Positions 58,242 to 64,000 of a stretch of 64,000 nt of DNA are shown here, piece after piece. Made by a program: the position numbers and the translations under genes. How positions within the stretch are numbered: position 1 is the first letter of the stretch; each line of letters begins with the position of its first letter. The notes beneath the pieces are model-generated. The model saw only the letters and a program-made list of their open reading frames with translations, was not told the DNA's origin and made no database searches. The stretch is from Amycolatopsis thermophila (GTDB lineage Bacteria > Actinomycetota > Actinomycetes > Mycobacteriales > Pseudonocardiaceae): contig NZ_JAUSUT010000001.1 of the NCBI RefSeq assembly GCF_030814215.1, positions 3,286,001-3,350,000 on the forward strand, written 5' to 3'.

Positions 58242-58846
58242 CCCGGATCGAGATCCCGACGCCGCACGGCCCGGCCAGGGCCGAGCTGCACTGCGCCCCC
58301 GACGGCGAGGCCGTGCTGATGCTCGGGCACGGCGCGGGCGGCGGGATCGAGGCGAAGGACCTGGTCGCGGCCACCCGCGCGGGCCAGGCCGCCGGGGTGC
58401 ACGTCGCGCTGGTCGAGCAGCCCTACCGGGTGGCCGGCCGTCGCGCGCCGGCCCCGGCCAAGCAGCTGGACGCGGCCTGGCTCGCGGTCGCCGAGGAGCT
58501 GTGCGACCGGTTCGACAACCTGCCGCAGGTGTTCGGCGGCCGCTCGTCGGGGGCGCGGGTGGCGTGCCGGACGGCCGCCGCGGGGCAGGCCGTGGCGGTG
58601 CTGTGCCTGGCGTTCCCCGAGCACCCGCCGGGCCGGCCGGAGAAGAGCCGGCAGGCCGAGCTGGACGCGGTGGAGGTACCGACGCTGGTGGTCCAGGGCG
58701 AAACCGACGCGTTCGGCTGCCCGAAGCCGGGGCCGCACCACGAGGTGGTCGTCGTGCGCGGCACGCACTCCCTGGACGCCGACCTGGAGTCGGTGTACCG
58801 CACGGTCCACGAGTGGCTCGCCAAGGTGCTGCGGCCGCTGATCTGA
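58238..58846 (+). CDS. Alpha/beta-hydrolase-family protein
   Basis: 202 residues of the KANL3/Tex30 type. Oxyanion start LGHGAGGG, nucleophile motif GGRSSGAR (S103), acidic residue in VQGETDAFG and His in RGTHSLD. Substrate unknown. Its last codons (ending LRPLI) are partly duplicated downstream, see the repeat entry. Confidence 0.85.
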   Translation: MTRIEIPTPHGPARAELHCAPDGEAVLMLGHGAGGGIEAKDLVAATRAGQAAGVHVALVEQPYRVAGRRAPAPAKQLDAAWLAVAEELCDRFDNLPQVFGGRSSGARVACRTAAAGQAVAVLCLAFPEHPPGRPEKSRQAELDAVEVPTLVVQGETDAFGCPKPGPHHEVVVVRGTHSLDADLESVYRTVHEWLAKVLRPLI

Positions 58847-59080
58847 GCCTTCGGGCGGCCCGATCGGTGGGACTCAGGGCACCTTGGGCGCCGGGCCGCT
58901 GCCTAGTCGCGGATGGGCGCGACCGTGGCTTCCGTGGGTGGCTCGGCAAGGGTGCTGGGGCCGCTGACCTGAGCCTTCGGGTGGGTGGGCCGGGCGTCGC
59001 GATCGGTGGGACCACGGCGCCGTAGCCCTCGCACGCGGGCCGCGTCCTACGCGCGGATCGGCGCGACCGTGGCTCCCGTG
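58811..59080. repeat. Tandem duplication of a tail-to-tail gene junction
   Basis: Two copies (about 58811-58936 and 58937-59080). Each contains GGTGCTGNGGCCGCTGAYCTGAGCC-like sequence from the hydrolase 3' end (58837 and 58963) and GCGCGACCGTGGCT from the ybaK 3' end. The first copy abuts the hydrolase gene and the second abuts ybaK, so each true gene end has a decayed duplicate. An 18-nt length difference lies in the middle. Confidence 0.85.
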
Positions 59081-59523
59081 AGGCGGATCAGGTCGGCGGG
59101 CGCCAGTTCCACCTCGAGGCCGCGACGCCCGGCCGAGCAGTAGATCGTCTCGAACTTCTCCGCCGTCGCGTCGATCACCACCGGCAGCCGCGACCGCTGG
59201 CCGAGCGGCGAGATCCCGCCGAGGACGTACCCGGTCGCCCGCTGCGCGGCGGCGGCCTCGGCCATCTTCGCCCGCTTGCCGCCCGCGGCCGCGGCGAGCG
59301 CCTTGAGGTCGAGCTGCCCGGTGACCGGAACCACGCCGACCGTCAGCTTCCCGTCCACGTCGGCCACGAGCGTCTTGAACACCCGGTCCGGTTCGATGCC
59401 CAACGCCTCGGCCGCTTCCAGACCGTAGGACTCGTGCTTCGGGTCGTGGTCGTAGGCGTGCAGAATGTGTGCGACTTTCTGCTTGGCGAGCAGCGCGGTC
59501 GCCAGCGTTCCCTTCCCGGCCAT
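59047..59523 (-). CDS. ybaK: Cys-tRNA(Pro)/aminoacyl-tRNA deacylase, YbaK type
   Basis: 158 residues from ATG 59523, 7 nt after TACTGT (leaderless-type). Removes wrongly attached amino acids from tRNA. Conserved VFKTLVADVDG, the catalytic Lys region TGQLDLKALAAAAGGKRA and GYVLGGISPLGQ are intact. Its end overlaps the duplicated junction described separately. Confidence 0.92.
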   Translation of the reverse strand: MAGKGTLATALLAKQKVAHILHAYDHDPKHESYGLEAAEALGIEPDRVFKTLVADVDGKLTVGVVPVTGQLDLKALAAAAGGKRAKMAEAAAAQRATGYVLGGISPLGQRSRLPVVIDATAEKFETIYCSAGRRGLEVELAPADLIRLTGATVAPIRA

Positions 59524-59568
59524 GGGCAGCACAGTAGCGGGGAAACGCAACTCCTTTTCCCGCGCCGG

Positions 59569-59594
59569 GGAATGTGTCCGCATTCTGCGGTGTT
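59569..59594 (+). promoter_or_regulatory. SigH/SigR-type promoter of sigH
   Basis: GGAAT, exactly 18 nt, GTT: an exact fit to the SigR/SigH consensus. The predicted start (about 59601-59603) is at an in-frame GTG (59604) 57 codons before the normal sigH start. A second, vegetative-like -10 TATCCT lies at 59701-59706. Confidence 0.75.
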
Positions 59595-59774
59595 GTTGGG
59601 GACGTGCCGTCAAAGCTTGTTGCTGAACGCCGAGCCCGCGTGCGGAGCGTCACCCGGCCCGGGCAGGCCGGTGTCCCCGGCCCCGCCGGGCCCACCCGCG
59701 TATCCTCGAAGGGGTCGTATGCGTACCCGAGCACGGGTGCCGACCGCTTCGACGCGGATGGGAAAGGGAACGGT

Positions 59775-60410
59775 TTGCCGAGCACGCAGAACTCCGCGGT
59801 GCCCGAGTCCGGCTCCGAGCAGGAGCCGGCCGAAGAGCGCGCCGAGCGCTTCGAGCGCGACGCGATGCCGCTGCTGGACCAGCTGTACTCGGCCGCGCTG
59901 CGGATGACGAGGAACCCGGCCGACGCCGAGGACCTCGTCCAGGAGACCTACCTCAAGGCCTACGGGGCGTTCGCCTCCTTCAAGGAGGGCACGAACCTCA
60001 AGGCCTGGATGTACCGGATCCTCACCAACACCTACATCAACGGTTACCGCAAGCGTCAGCGCCAGCCGGTGCAGCAGCCCACCGAGGAGATCACCGACTG
60101 GCAGATCGCCCAGGCGGAGAGCCACACCTCGAGCGGGCTGCGCTCGGCCGAGGTCGAGGCCATGGACCGGCTGCCGGACAGCGACGTCAAGGACGCGCTG
60201 CAGCAGCTGCCGGAGGAGTTCCGCCTCGCCGTGTACCTCGCCGACGTCGAGGGCTTCGCCTACAAGGAAATCGCCGAGATCATGGACACGCCGATCGGGA
60301 CCGTGATGTCCCGCCTGCACCGTGGCCGCGCCCAGCTGCGCAACCTGCTCGCCGACGTCGCGCGCGAGCGCGGCTTCATCCGGGGCGCCAAGCAGGAGGT
60401 AGTGCGATGA
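59775..60410 (+). CDS. sigH: ECF sigma factor SigH/SigR (thiol-oxidative stress)
   Basis: 211 residues from the TTG at 59775. Region 2 ([20 protein letters not shown]) and region 4 ([21 protein letters not shown]) match SigH of M. tuberculosis closely. Directs thioredoxin, mycothiol and protein-quality genes under disulfide stress. The frame is open upstream, and translation from the GTG at 59604 would give a 268-residue form. The stop overlaps the anti-sigma gene (ATGA). Confidence 0.95.
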   Translation: MPSTQNSAVPESGSEQEPAEERAERFERDAMPLLDQLYSAALRMTRNPADAEDLVQETYLKAYGAFASFKEGTNLKAWMYRILTNTYINGYRKRQRQPVQQPTEEITDWQIAQAESHTSSGLRSAEVEAMDRLPDSDVKDALQQLPEEFRLAVYLADVEGFAYKEIAEIMDTPIGTVMSRLHRGRAQLRNLLADVARERGFIRGAKQEVVR

Positions 60411-60727
60411 CCACGGGTCGTGAGCCGCACAAGGACGATGTCCGTTGTTCCGAGGCGCTCGCCGAGATCTTCCTGTTGCTGGACCGCGAGTGCAGCCCGG
60501 AGCGCGACGCGCAGCTGCGCAAGCACATCGAGGACTGCCCGCCGTGCCTGGAGGAGTACGGCATCGACGAGCAGCTCAAGCAGCTGTTGCACCGCAAGTG
60601 CGGTGGCGACACGGCCCCGGACGAGTTCAAGCAGAAGCTGCGGGCCTCGATCTACAAGACGGTCGAGCGGCGTGGTGACGTGACTCTCGAACACGCCGAA
60701 GTCCGCCTGGAGCAGAACGCGGAGTAG
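60407..60727 (+). CDS. rshA: Zinc anti-sigma factor RshA/RsrA
   Basis: 106 residues. ZAS motif H40-x3-C44-x2-C47, with further Cys14 and Cys29. It holds SigH inactive until oxidation forms a disulfide and releases zinc. Overlap with sigH ensures balanced synthesis. Confidence 0.95.
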   Translation: MTTGREPHKDDVRCSEALAEIFLLLDRECSPERDAQLRKHIEDCPPCLEEYGIDEQLKQLLHRKCGGDTAPDEFKQKLRASIYKTVERRGDVTLEHAEVRLEQNAE

Positions 60728-60740
60728 CCCCGTGACGACG

Positions 60741-60773
60741 AAGGCCCCGGTGCTCGCGCACCGGGGCCTTTTT
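60741..60773 (+). terminator. Strong terminator after sigH-rshA
   Basis: AAGGCCCCGGTGC, loop TCGC, GCACCGGGGCCTT, then TTT. A 13-bp stem with a T-run, the clearest intrinsic terminator in the window. Confidence 0.92.
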
Positions 60774-60784
60774 CGCGCCCGAAC

Positions 60785-60859
60785 TCAGCAGTTGGGCTTC
60801 TTGCCGTGGTTGGCGCCGTTCTTCCGGCGGTCGCGGCGCTTGCGGGCTCGCTTCGACAT
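60785..60859 (-). CDS. 50S ribosomal protein bL37
   Basis: 24 residues: MSKRARKRRDRRKNG followed by ANHGKKPNC. Too short for ordinary gene calling. It matches the actinobacterial protein bL37 found in mycobacterial 50S structures in length and basic composition. AGGAG 5 nt upstream. Located between rshA and pdtaS. Confidence 0.88.
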   Translation of the reverse strand: MSKRARKRRDRRKNGANHGKKPNC

Positions 60860-60971
60860 GCCTGCTCCTTCCCGTGTCGCGATCTGCCCCCAGTGTCTCA
60901 GGCCCGGCCCGGCGGGTGCTGACAAGGTCCCGCTCTGGTTCACTGGGGCTGCCTGGAGAAGGAGTACGAGC

Positions 60972-62477
60972 GTGACGACACTTTCCGACCTGCTGGCCGA
61001 GAACACCGGCCTGTCCGGCGAAGCCGCGGACCACCTGCAGGCCGTGGTGGCCGAGTGGCAGTTGCTCGCCGACCTGTCCTTCGCCGACTTCCTGCTCTGG
61101 GTGCCGGTCTCGCCCGAGCACAACGAACAGGGCGGCGACTTCGTGTGCGTCGCGCAGGCCCGCCCGACCACGGCGCCCACCGCGCACCCGGAGGACGTCG
61201 TCGGCACGCGGTTCACCGTGGCGGAGCACCCGCAGCTCGCCAGGGCGATCCGGGAGGTGCGGATCTGCCGCGAGGAGGACCCGCACTGGTACCGGGACCT
61301 GCCGATGCGCCGCGAGGCGATCCCGGTGACGTTCGGGTCGAACGTGGTCGCCGTGCTGTCGCGGGAGACGAACCTGGCCGCGCCGCGGGTGCCGAGTCCG
61401 CTGGAAGTCGCGTACCTCGGCAGCGCCGGTGACCTGTGCCAGATGATCGTCGACGGCACGTTCCCGCACGTGGACAACCAGACGGATGTGCACACGAGCC
61501 CCCGGGTGGGGGACGGGCTGATCCGCCTCGACGCGGCGGGCAACGTGGTCTTCGCGAGCCCCAACGGGCTGTCGGCGTACCACCGGATGGGGCACGAATC
61601 GGACCTGGTCGGCACCCGGTTGGCGCCGCTGACGCGGTCGTTGATCCGGGACCCGTTCGACGCGACCGAGGTCGCGCACCGGATCCTGGACGCTCTCGAC
61701 GGGAAGCCGGGTAGCCGCACCGAGGCGGAGTCGCGTCGCGGGGCGGTGGTGTTGTTCCGGGCGTTGCCGCTGCGGCCGCACGGTCAGCCGGCGGGGGCGC
61801 TGGTGTTGTGCCGGGACGTGACCGAGGTCAAGCGGCGGGACCGGGCGTTGCTGTCGAAGGACGCGACGATCCGCGAGATCCACCACCGGGTCAAGAACAA
61901 CCTGCAGACGGTGGCGGCGTTGTTGCGGCTGCAGTCGCGGCGGACGTCGAACGCGGAGGCGCGGCAGGCGCTGACGGAGTCCGTGCGGCGCGTCGCGTCG
62001 ATCGCTATGGTGCACGAGGCGCTGTCGGTGTCGGTCGACGAGCGGGTCGACCTGGACAAGCTGCTCGACAACGTGCTGCCGATGGTGGGCGAGGTGGCGA
62101 CGGCGGAGTCGCGGGTGAGCATCAGCCGGGCCGGTTCGTTCGGGGTCGTGGTCGCCGAGATCGCGACGCCGCTGGTGATGGTGCTGGCGGAGCTGGTGCA
62201 GAACGCGGTGGAGCACGCCTTCCCGGACGGGCGGCCGGGCAAGGTGGAGATCGTGGTGAGTCGCTCGGCGCGCTGGCTGGACGTCGTGATCCGCGACAAC
62301 GGGCGGGGGTTGCCGTCCGGGTTCTCGCTCGAGCGCGCTGATGGGCTCGGGCTGCAGATCGTGCGGACCCTGGTCGAGTCCGAGCTGCGGGGTTCCCTCT
62401 CGCTGCGCAAAGTCAGCGACGGCGGGCCGCGGGGGACAGAGGCCGCGCTGCGGCTGCCGCTCGGCCGGAGGCCGTGA
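60972..62477 (+). CDS. pdtaS: Sensor histidine kinase PdtaS
   Basis: 501 residues from the GTG with AAGGAG upstream. Cytosolic: GAF domain (about 10-150), PAS domain (about 175-290), HisKA_2 box REIHHRVKNNLQTVAALLRL (H304/H305) and an ATPase domain (ELVQNAVEHAFP, GLGLQIV). Phosphorylates the antiterminator PdtaR, which is not in this window. Syntenic with Rv3220c. Its last codons are the first unit of a 19-bp tandem repeat. Confidence 0.94.
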   Translation: MTTLSDLLAENTGLSGEAADHLQAVVAEWQLLADLSFADFLLWVPVSPEHNEQGGDFVCVAQARPTTAPTAHPEDVVGTRFTVAEHPQLARAIREVRICREEDPHWYRDLPMRREAIPVTFGSNVVAVLSRETNLAAPRVPSPLEVAYLGSAGDLCQMIVDGTFPHVDNQTDVHTSPRVGDGLIRLDAAGNVVFASPNGLSAYHRMGHESDLVGTRLAPLTRSLIRDPFDATEVAHRILDALDGKPGSRTEAESRRGAVVLFRALPLRPHGQPAGALVLCRDVTEVKRRDRALLSKDATIREIHHRVKNNLQTVAALLRLQSRRTSNAEARQALTESVRRVASIAMVHEALSVSVDERVDLDKLLDNVLPMVGEVATAESRVSISRAGSFGVVVAEIATPLVMVLAELVQNAVEHAFPDGRPGKVEIVVSRSARWLDVVIRDNGRGLPSGFSLERADGLGLQIVRTLVESELRGSLSLRKVSDGGPRGTEAALRLPLGRRP

Positions 62478-62542
62478 GTCGGGCTGGAGGTCTTGAGCCG
62501 GGCTGGAGGGCTTGAGTTCGGCGGGAGGCCTTCCGTCCCGCT
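62467..62542. repeat. 19-bp tandem repeat seeded in the pdtaS stop region
   Basis: Four copies at 62467, 62486, 62505 and 62524, of the form GGAGGYCKTGAGYCGGGCT. The first contains the pdtaS stop codon, so the repeat grew from the gene's 3' end. Confidence 0.85.
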
Positions 62543-62637
62543 GGAGGCACACCCGTACGAGCGGACCACCGGGAACGCGCGCGAACGGACCGCGAGTGGC
62601 CAAGTTGCGGACCTGCGACTGGGCGCCGCGGCGGGCG

Positions 62638-62923
62638 TGCGAGATGCCCATCGACAGGTGCGCGAGGTGCCGATCGGTGGCTGCGCGAGATGCCCGTAGG
62701 TGGGTGCGCGACGTTGTCCGTTGACAGCCGCGTGAGTGGACCAACCACGCTGCCGTGGGTGCGAGTGGACAAGTGGTGCCGGTGTGAGAGGGCCCCTCGT
62801 GTTGCCAGCCTGCGAGGGGACAGGTGACGCCCGTGCGAATGGGAGTGTCGCGGCTGCGTGAATGAGCCAGCGACGGCTGCGCGAGTGGCCTGGCTGTGGC
62901 TGCGCGAGTGGCCCGGCTGTGGC
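62638..62923. repeat. 23-bp degenerate tandem repeat, about 12 copies
   Basis: TGCGNGAGNGG-type units start at 62638, 62659, 62682, 62705, about 62730, 62760, 62783, 62811, 62834, 62855, 62878 and 62901. Most spacings are 21-23 bp, with a few of 25-30. The last two copies (TGCGCGAGTGGCC) are nearly identical. No gene is credible in 62478-63262. Confidence 0.75.
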
Positions 62924-63125
62924 CGAGCAAGAGGGCCGGTCACAGCCGCACGGTTGACGCACCGGTGGCCACCTGAGCGACGCCTTACTCGCGCCCCAGA
63001 GAAGGGACGAGCCGCGCCCGCCCCAGAAGGACGAGCCGTGCCGCCGCCCACAAGACGCGCCCCCGCAACCAACCGCACTCAGCCGCGGGCCCAAACGCCC
63101 ACCACATGCGTCAACACCGGCCCAG

Positions 63126-63178
63126 AACGTTCGAAAGCCCGGTACCCGAGGAAGCCGGGTACCGGGCCGCCGAACGTT
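63126..63178. terminator. Long inverted repeat between convergent pdtaS and whiB1
   Basis: AACGTTCG and CGAACGTT are outer arms; CCCGGTACCCG and CGGGTACCGGG are inner arms, with 4-nt asymmetric internal loops and a 7-nt apical loop. Probably a bidirectional terminator. Confidence 0.75.
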
Positions 63179-63262
63179 AAGTGGGGGCGTGTGAGCCCCT
63201 GCGTCAGGTCCCGCGTACTCTCGTAAGAGACGCGTTAAGCGACGCCGCAGCGCGTGGGAGGG

Positions 63263-63514
63263 TCAGGCGGTGCGCATGCCGATGTGAGCACGACGGCGCT
63301 TGAGGGCGCGGCGCTCGTCTTCGCTCATCCCGCCCCAGACACCGGCGTCCTGGCCGCTGGCCAGAGCCCAGGCCAGGCACTCGGACGCCACAGTGCAGCG
63401 GTGGCATACGGCTTTCGCCTCGGCGATCTGCAGCACGGCGGGACCGCTGTTCCCGACAGGGAAGAACAGCTCGGGGTCCTCGTCGCGGCAGGCAGCGTCG
63501 TGGCGCCAGTCCAT
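63263..63514 (-). CDS. whiB1: WhiB1 Fe-S transcription regulator
   Basis: 83 residues from ATG 63514 (MDWRHDAACRDEDPELFFPVG), with GAAGGAG upstream. Cluster Cys at 9, 37, 40 and 46, the same as M. tuberculosis WhiB1. Essential NO-responsive regulator that binds the principal sigma factor. Two CRP-like sites precede it. The longer open frame upstream is leader DNA. Confidence 0.96.
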   Translation of the reverse strand: MDWRHDAACRDEDPELFFPVGNSGPAVLQIAEAKAVCHRCTVASECLAWALASGQDAGVWGGMSEDERRALKRRRAHIGMRTA

Positions 63515-63588
63515 TTCTGTGAGCTCCTTCTCGGGGCGCAGACGTGCTGCGCCACAGGTCGTCATGGCGGATCGTTTTTTGGGGTGCT

Positions 63589-63654
63589 TGTGAATGCTTT
63601 CACGAAGCACCGCTTTCGACAAGTGTTTTCGCGACATCGGTGAGTCAGCTCACC
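63589..63654. promoter_or_regulatory. Two CRP-like sites upstream of whiB1
   Basis: TGTGAATGCTTTCACG (63589-63604) and GGTGAGTCAGCTCACC (63639-63654), both GTGA-N6-TCAC, with centres 50 bp apart. They lie 75-140 nt upstream of the whiB1 ATG. M. tuberculosis whiB1 is also controlled by cAMP-CRP through two sites. Confidence 0.7.
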
Positions 63655-63773
63655 TGGTCAGGCGACCCCGCTGACCTGCGGTTTCTCTCCGAAACGGCCT
63701 CCGTGTGGGAAGGACGATGCGGTGAATGGACCGTGAGCGTCGACGAACGGCAAGTTGCAGTTCGCCGAGCCGA

Positions 63774-64000
63774 TCACGCCAGCACGGTCAGCACGTCGGG
63801 CACGCTCGTGAAGTCCACGCGCGTCCGACGGCCGATCAGGTCGCCGTCGACCTGGAAGTTTACCGGCTCCTCGGCCGACACGCTCAGTTTCGCCAGGTCG
63901 TCGTGCCGGACGAGCGCCCGTCCGCGGTGCCGGGCCTCCGCCCGCAACGCCTGGCGGACGTGCCGGAAGACGAGCGGCAGCGTCAACTTGCGCAGCGCGA
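63774..64000 (-). CDS. Diacylglycerol kinase-family protein (partial, 5' end outside window)
   Basis: The last 75 residues of a longer gene, with frame continuing past the window edge (ALRKLTLPLVFRHVRQALRAE). The segment VNFQVDGDLIGRRTRVDF is the C-terminal VDG motif of DagK/YegS lipid kinases. Position after whiB1 agrees with M. tuberculosis Rv3218. The 259-nt spacer to whiB1 holds the CRP-like sites. Confidence 0.7.
   Translation of the reverse strand, partial: ALRKLTLPLVFRHVRQALRAEARHRGRALVRHDDLAKLSVSAEEPVNFQVDGDLIGRRTRVDFTSVPDVLTVLA

Overview
The window is high-GC DNA (GTG and TTG starts, dense opposite-strand open frames) from an actinobacterium, most likely of the Pseudonocardiaceae (Amycolatopsis-like). 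The evidence is the mycothiol deacetylase mshB, the MtrA-MtrB-LpqB system, two WhiB proteins, SigH with its zinc anti-sigma factor, and ribosomal protein bL37. From about 22 kb to the end the gene order follows, with gaps, the Mycobacterium tuberculosis block Rv3260c to Rv3218: whiB2, a metallopeptidase-like gene, DUF3499, manB, SIS protein, manA, ahcY, tmk, mtrA, mtrB, lpqB, comF, hpf, secA1, an Rv3235-type gene, tgs, DUF6912, rsgA, SRAP, sigH, rshA, pdtaS, whiB1 and a lipid-kinase gene.

Layout. 1-1.5 kb: end of an iron/thiamine-type ABC importer. 1.5-6.6 kb: a three-gene LolA-like protein/ABC-2 exporter operon facing a two-component system, with CTGAGA repeats between them. 6.6-9 kb: Nudix hydrolase, trpS behind a Trp-codon attenuator, a YciI protein, and an unannotated 51-residue Lys/Cys-rich protein under an IdeR/DtxR iron box. 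9-19 kb: typA, an orphan peptide-binding lipoprotein, and a complete dppABCDF-type operon. 19-22.5 kb: mshB cluster, site-2 protease, whiB2. 22.6-29.5 kb: mannose-phosphate and envelope-precursor cluster. 29.5-36.3 kb: Lrp regulator, DUF2000, CDF exporter, amino-acid permease, two membrane proteins. 36.4-42.9 kb: ahcY, tmk, mtrA-mtrB-lpqB. 42.9-50 kb: comF, hpf and secA separated by unusually repeat-rich spacers; hpf is preceded by a leader predicted to fold as a structured RNA. 50-58.8 kb: HAD hydrolase, rRNA methyltransferase, tgs, pruA, lipoprotein, rsgA, SRAP, hydrolase. 59-64 kb: ybaK, sigH-rshA, bL37, pdtaS, whiB1 and the end of a lipid-kinase gene.

The window is mainly housekeeping and stress or envelope control, so regulation is its most informative layer: Trp attenuation, an iron box, a SigH-type autoregulatory promoter that could make an N-terminally extended SigH, paired CRP-like sites at whiB1, an operator palindrome over the whiB2 -10, and several leaderless promoters with exactly 6 nt between a TANNNT box and the start codon. 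A second theme is tandem repeat expansion in spacers (periods 19, 23, 28, 123 and about 142 bp, plus a duplicated tail-to-tail gene junction). I saw no tRNA, rRNA, insertion sequence, prophage or CRISPR array.
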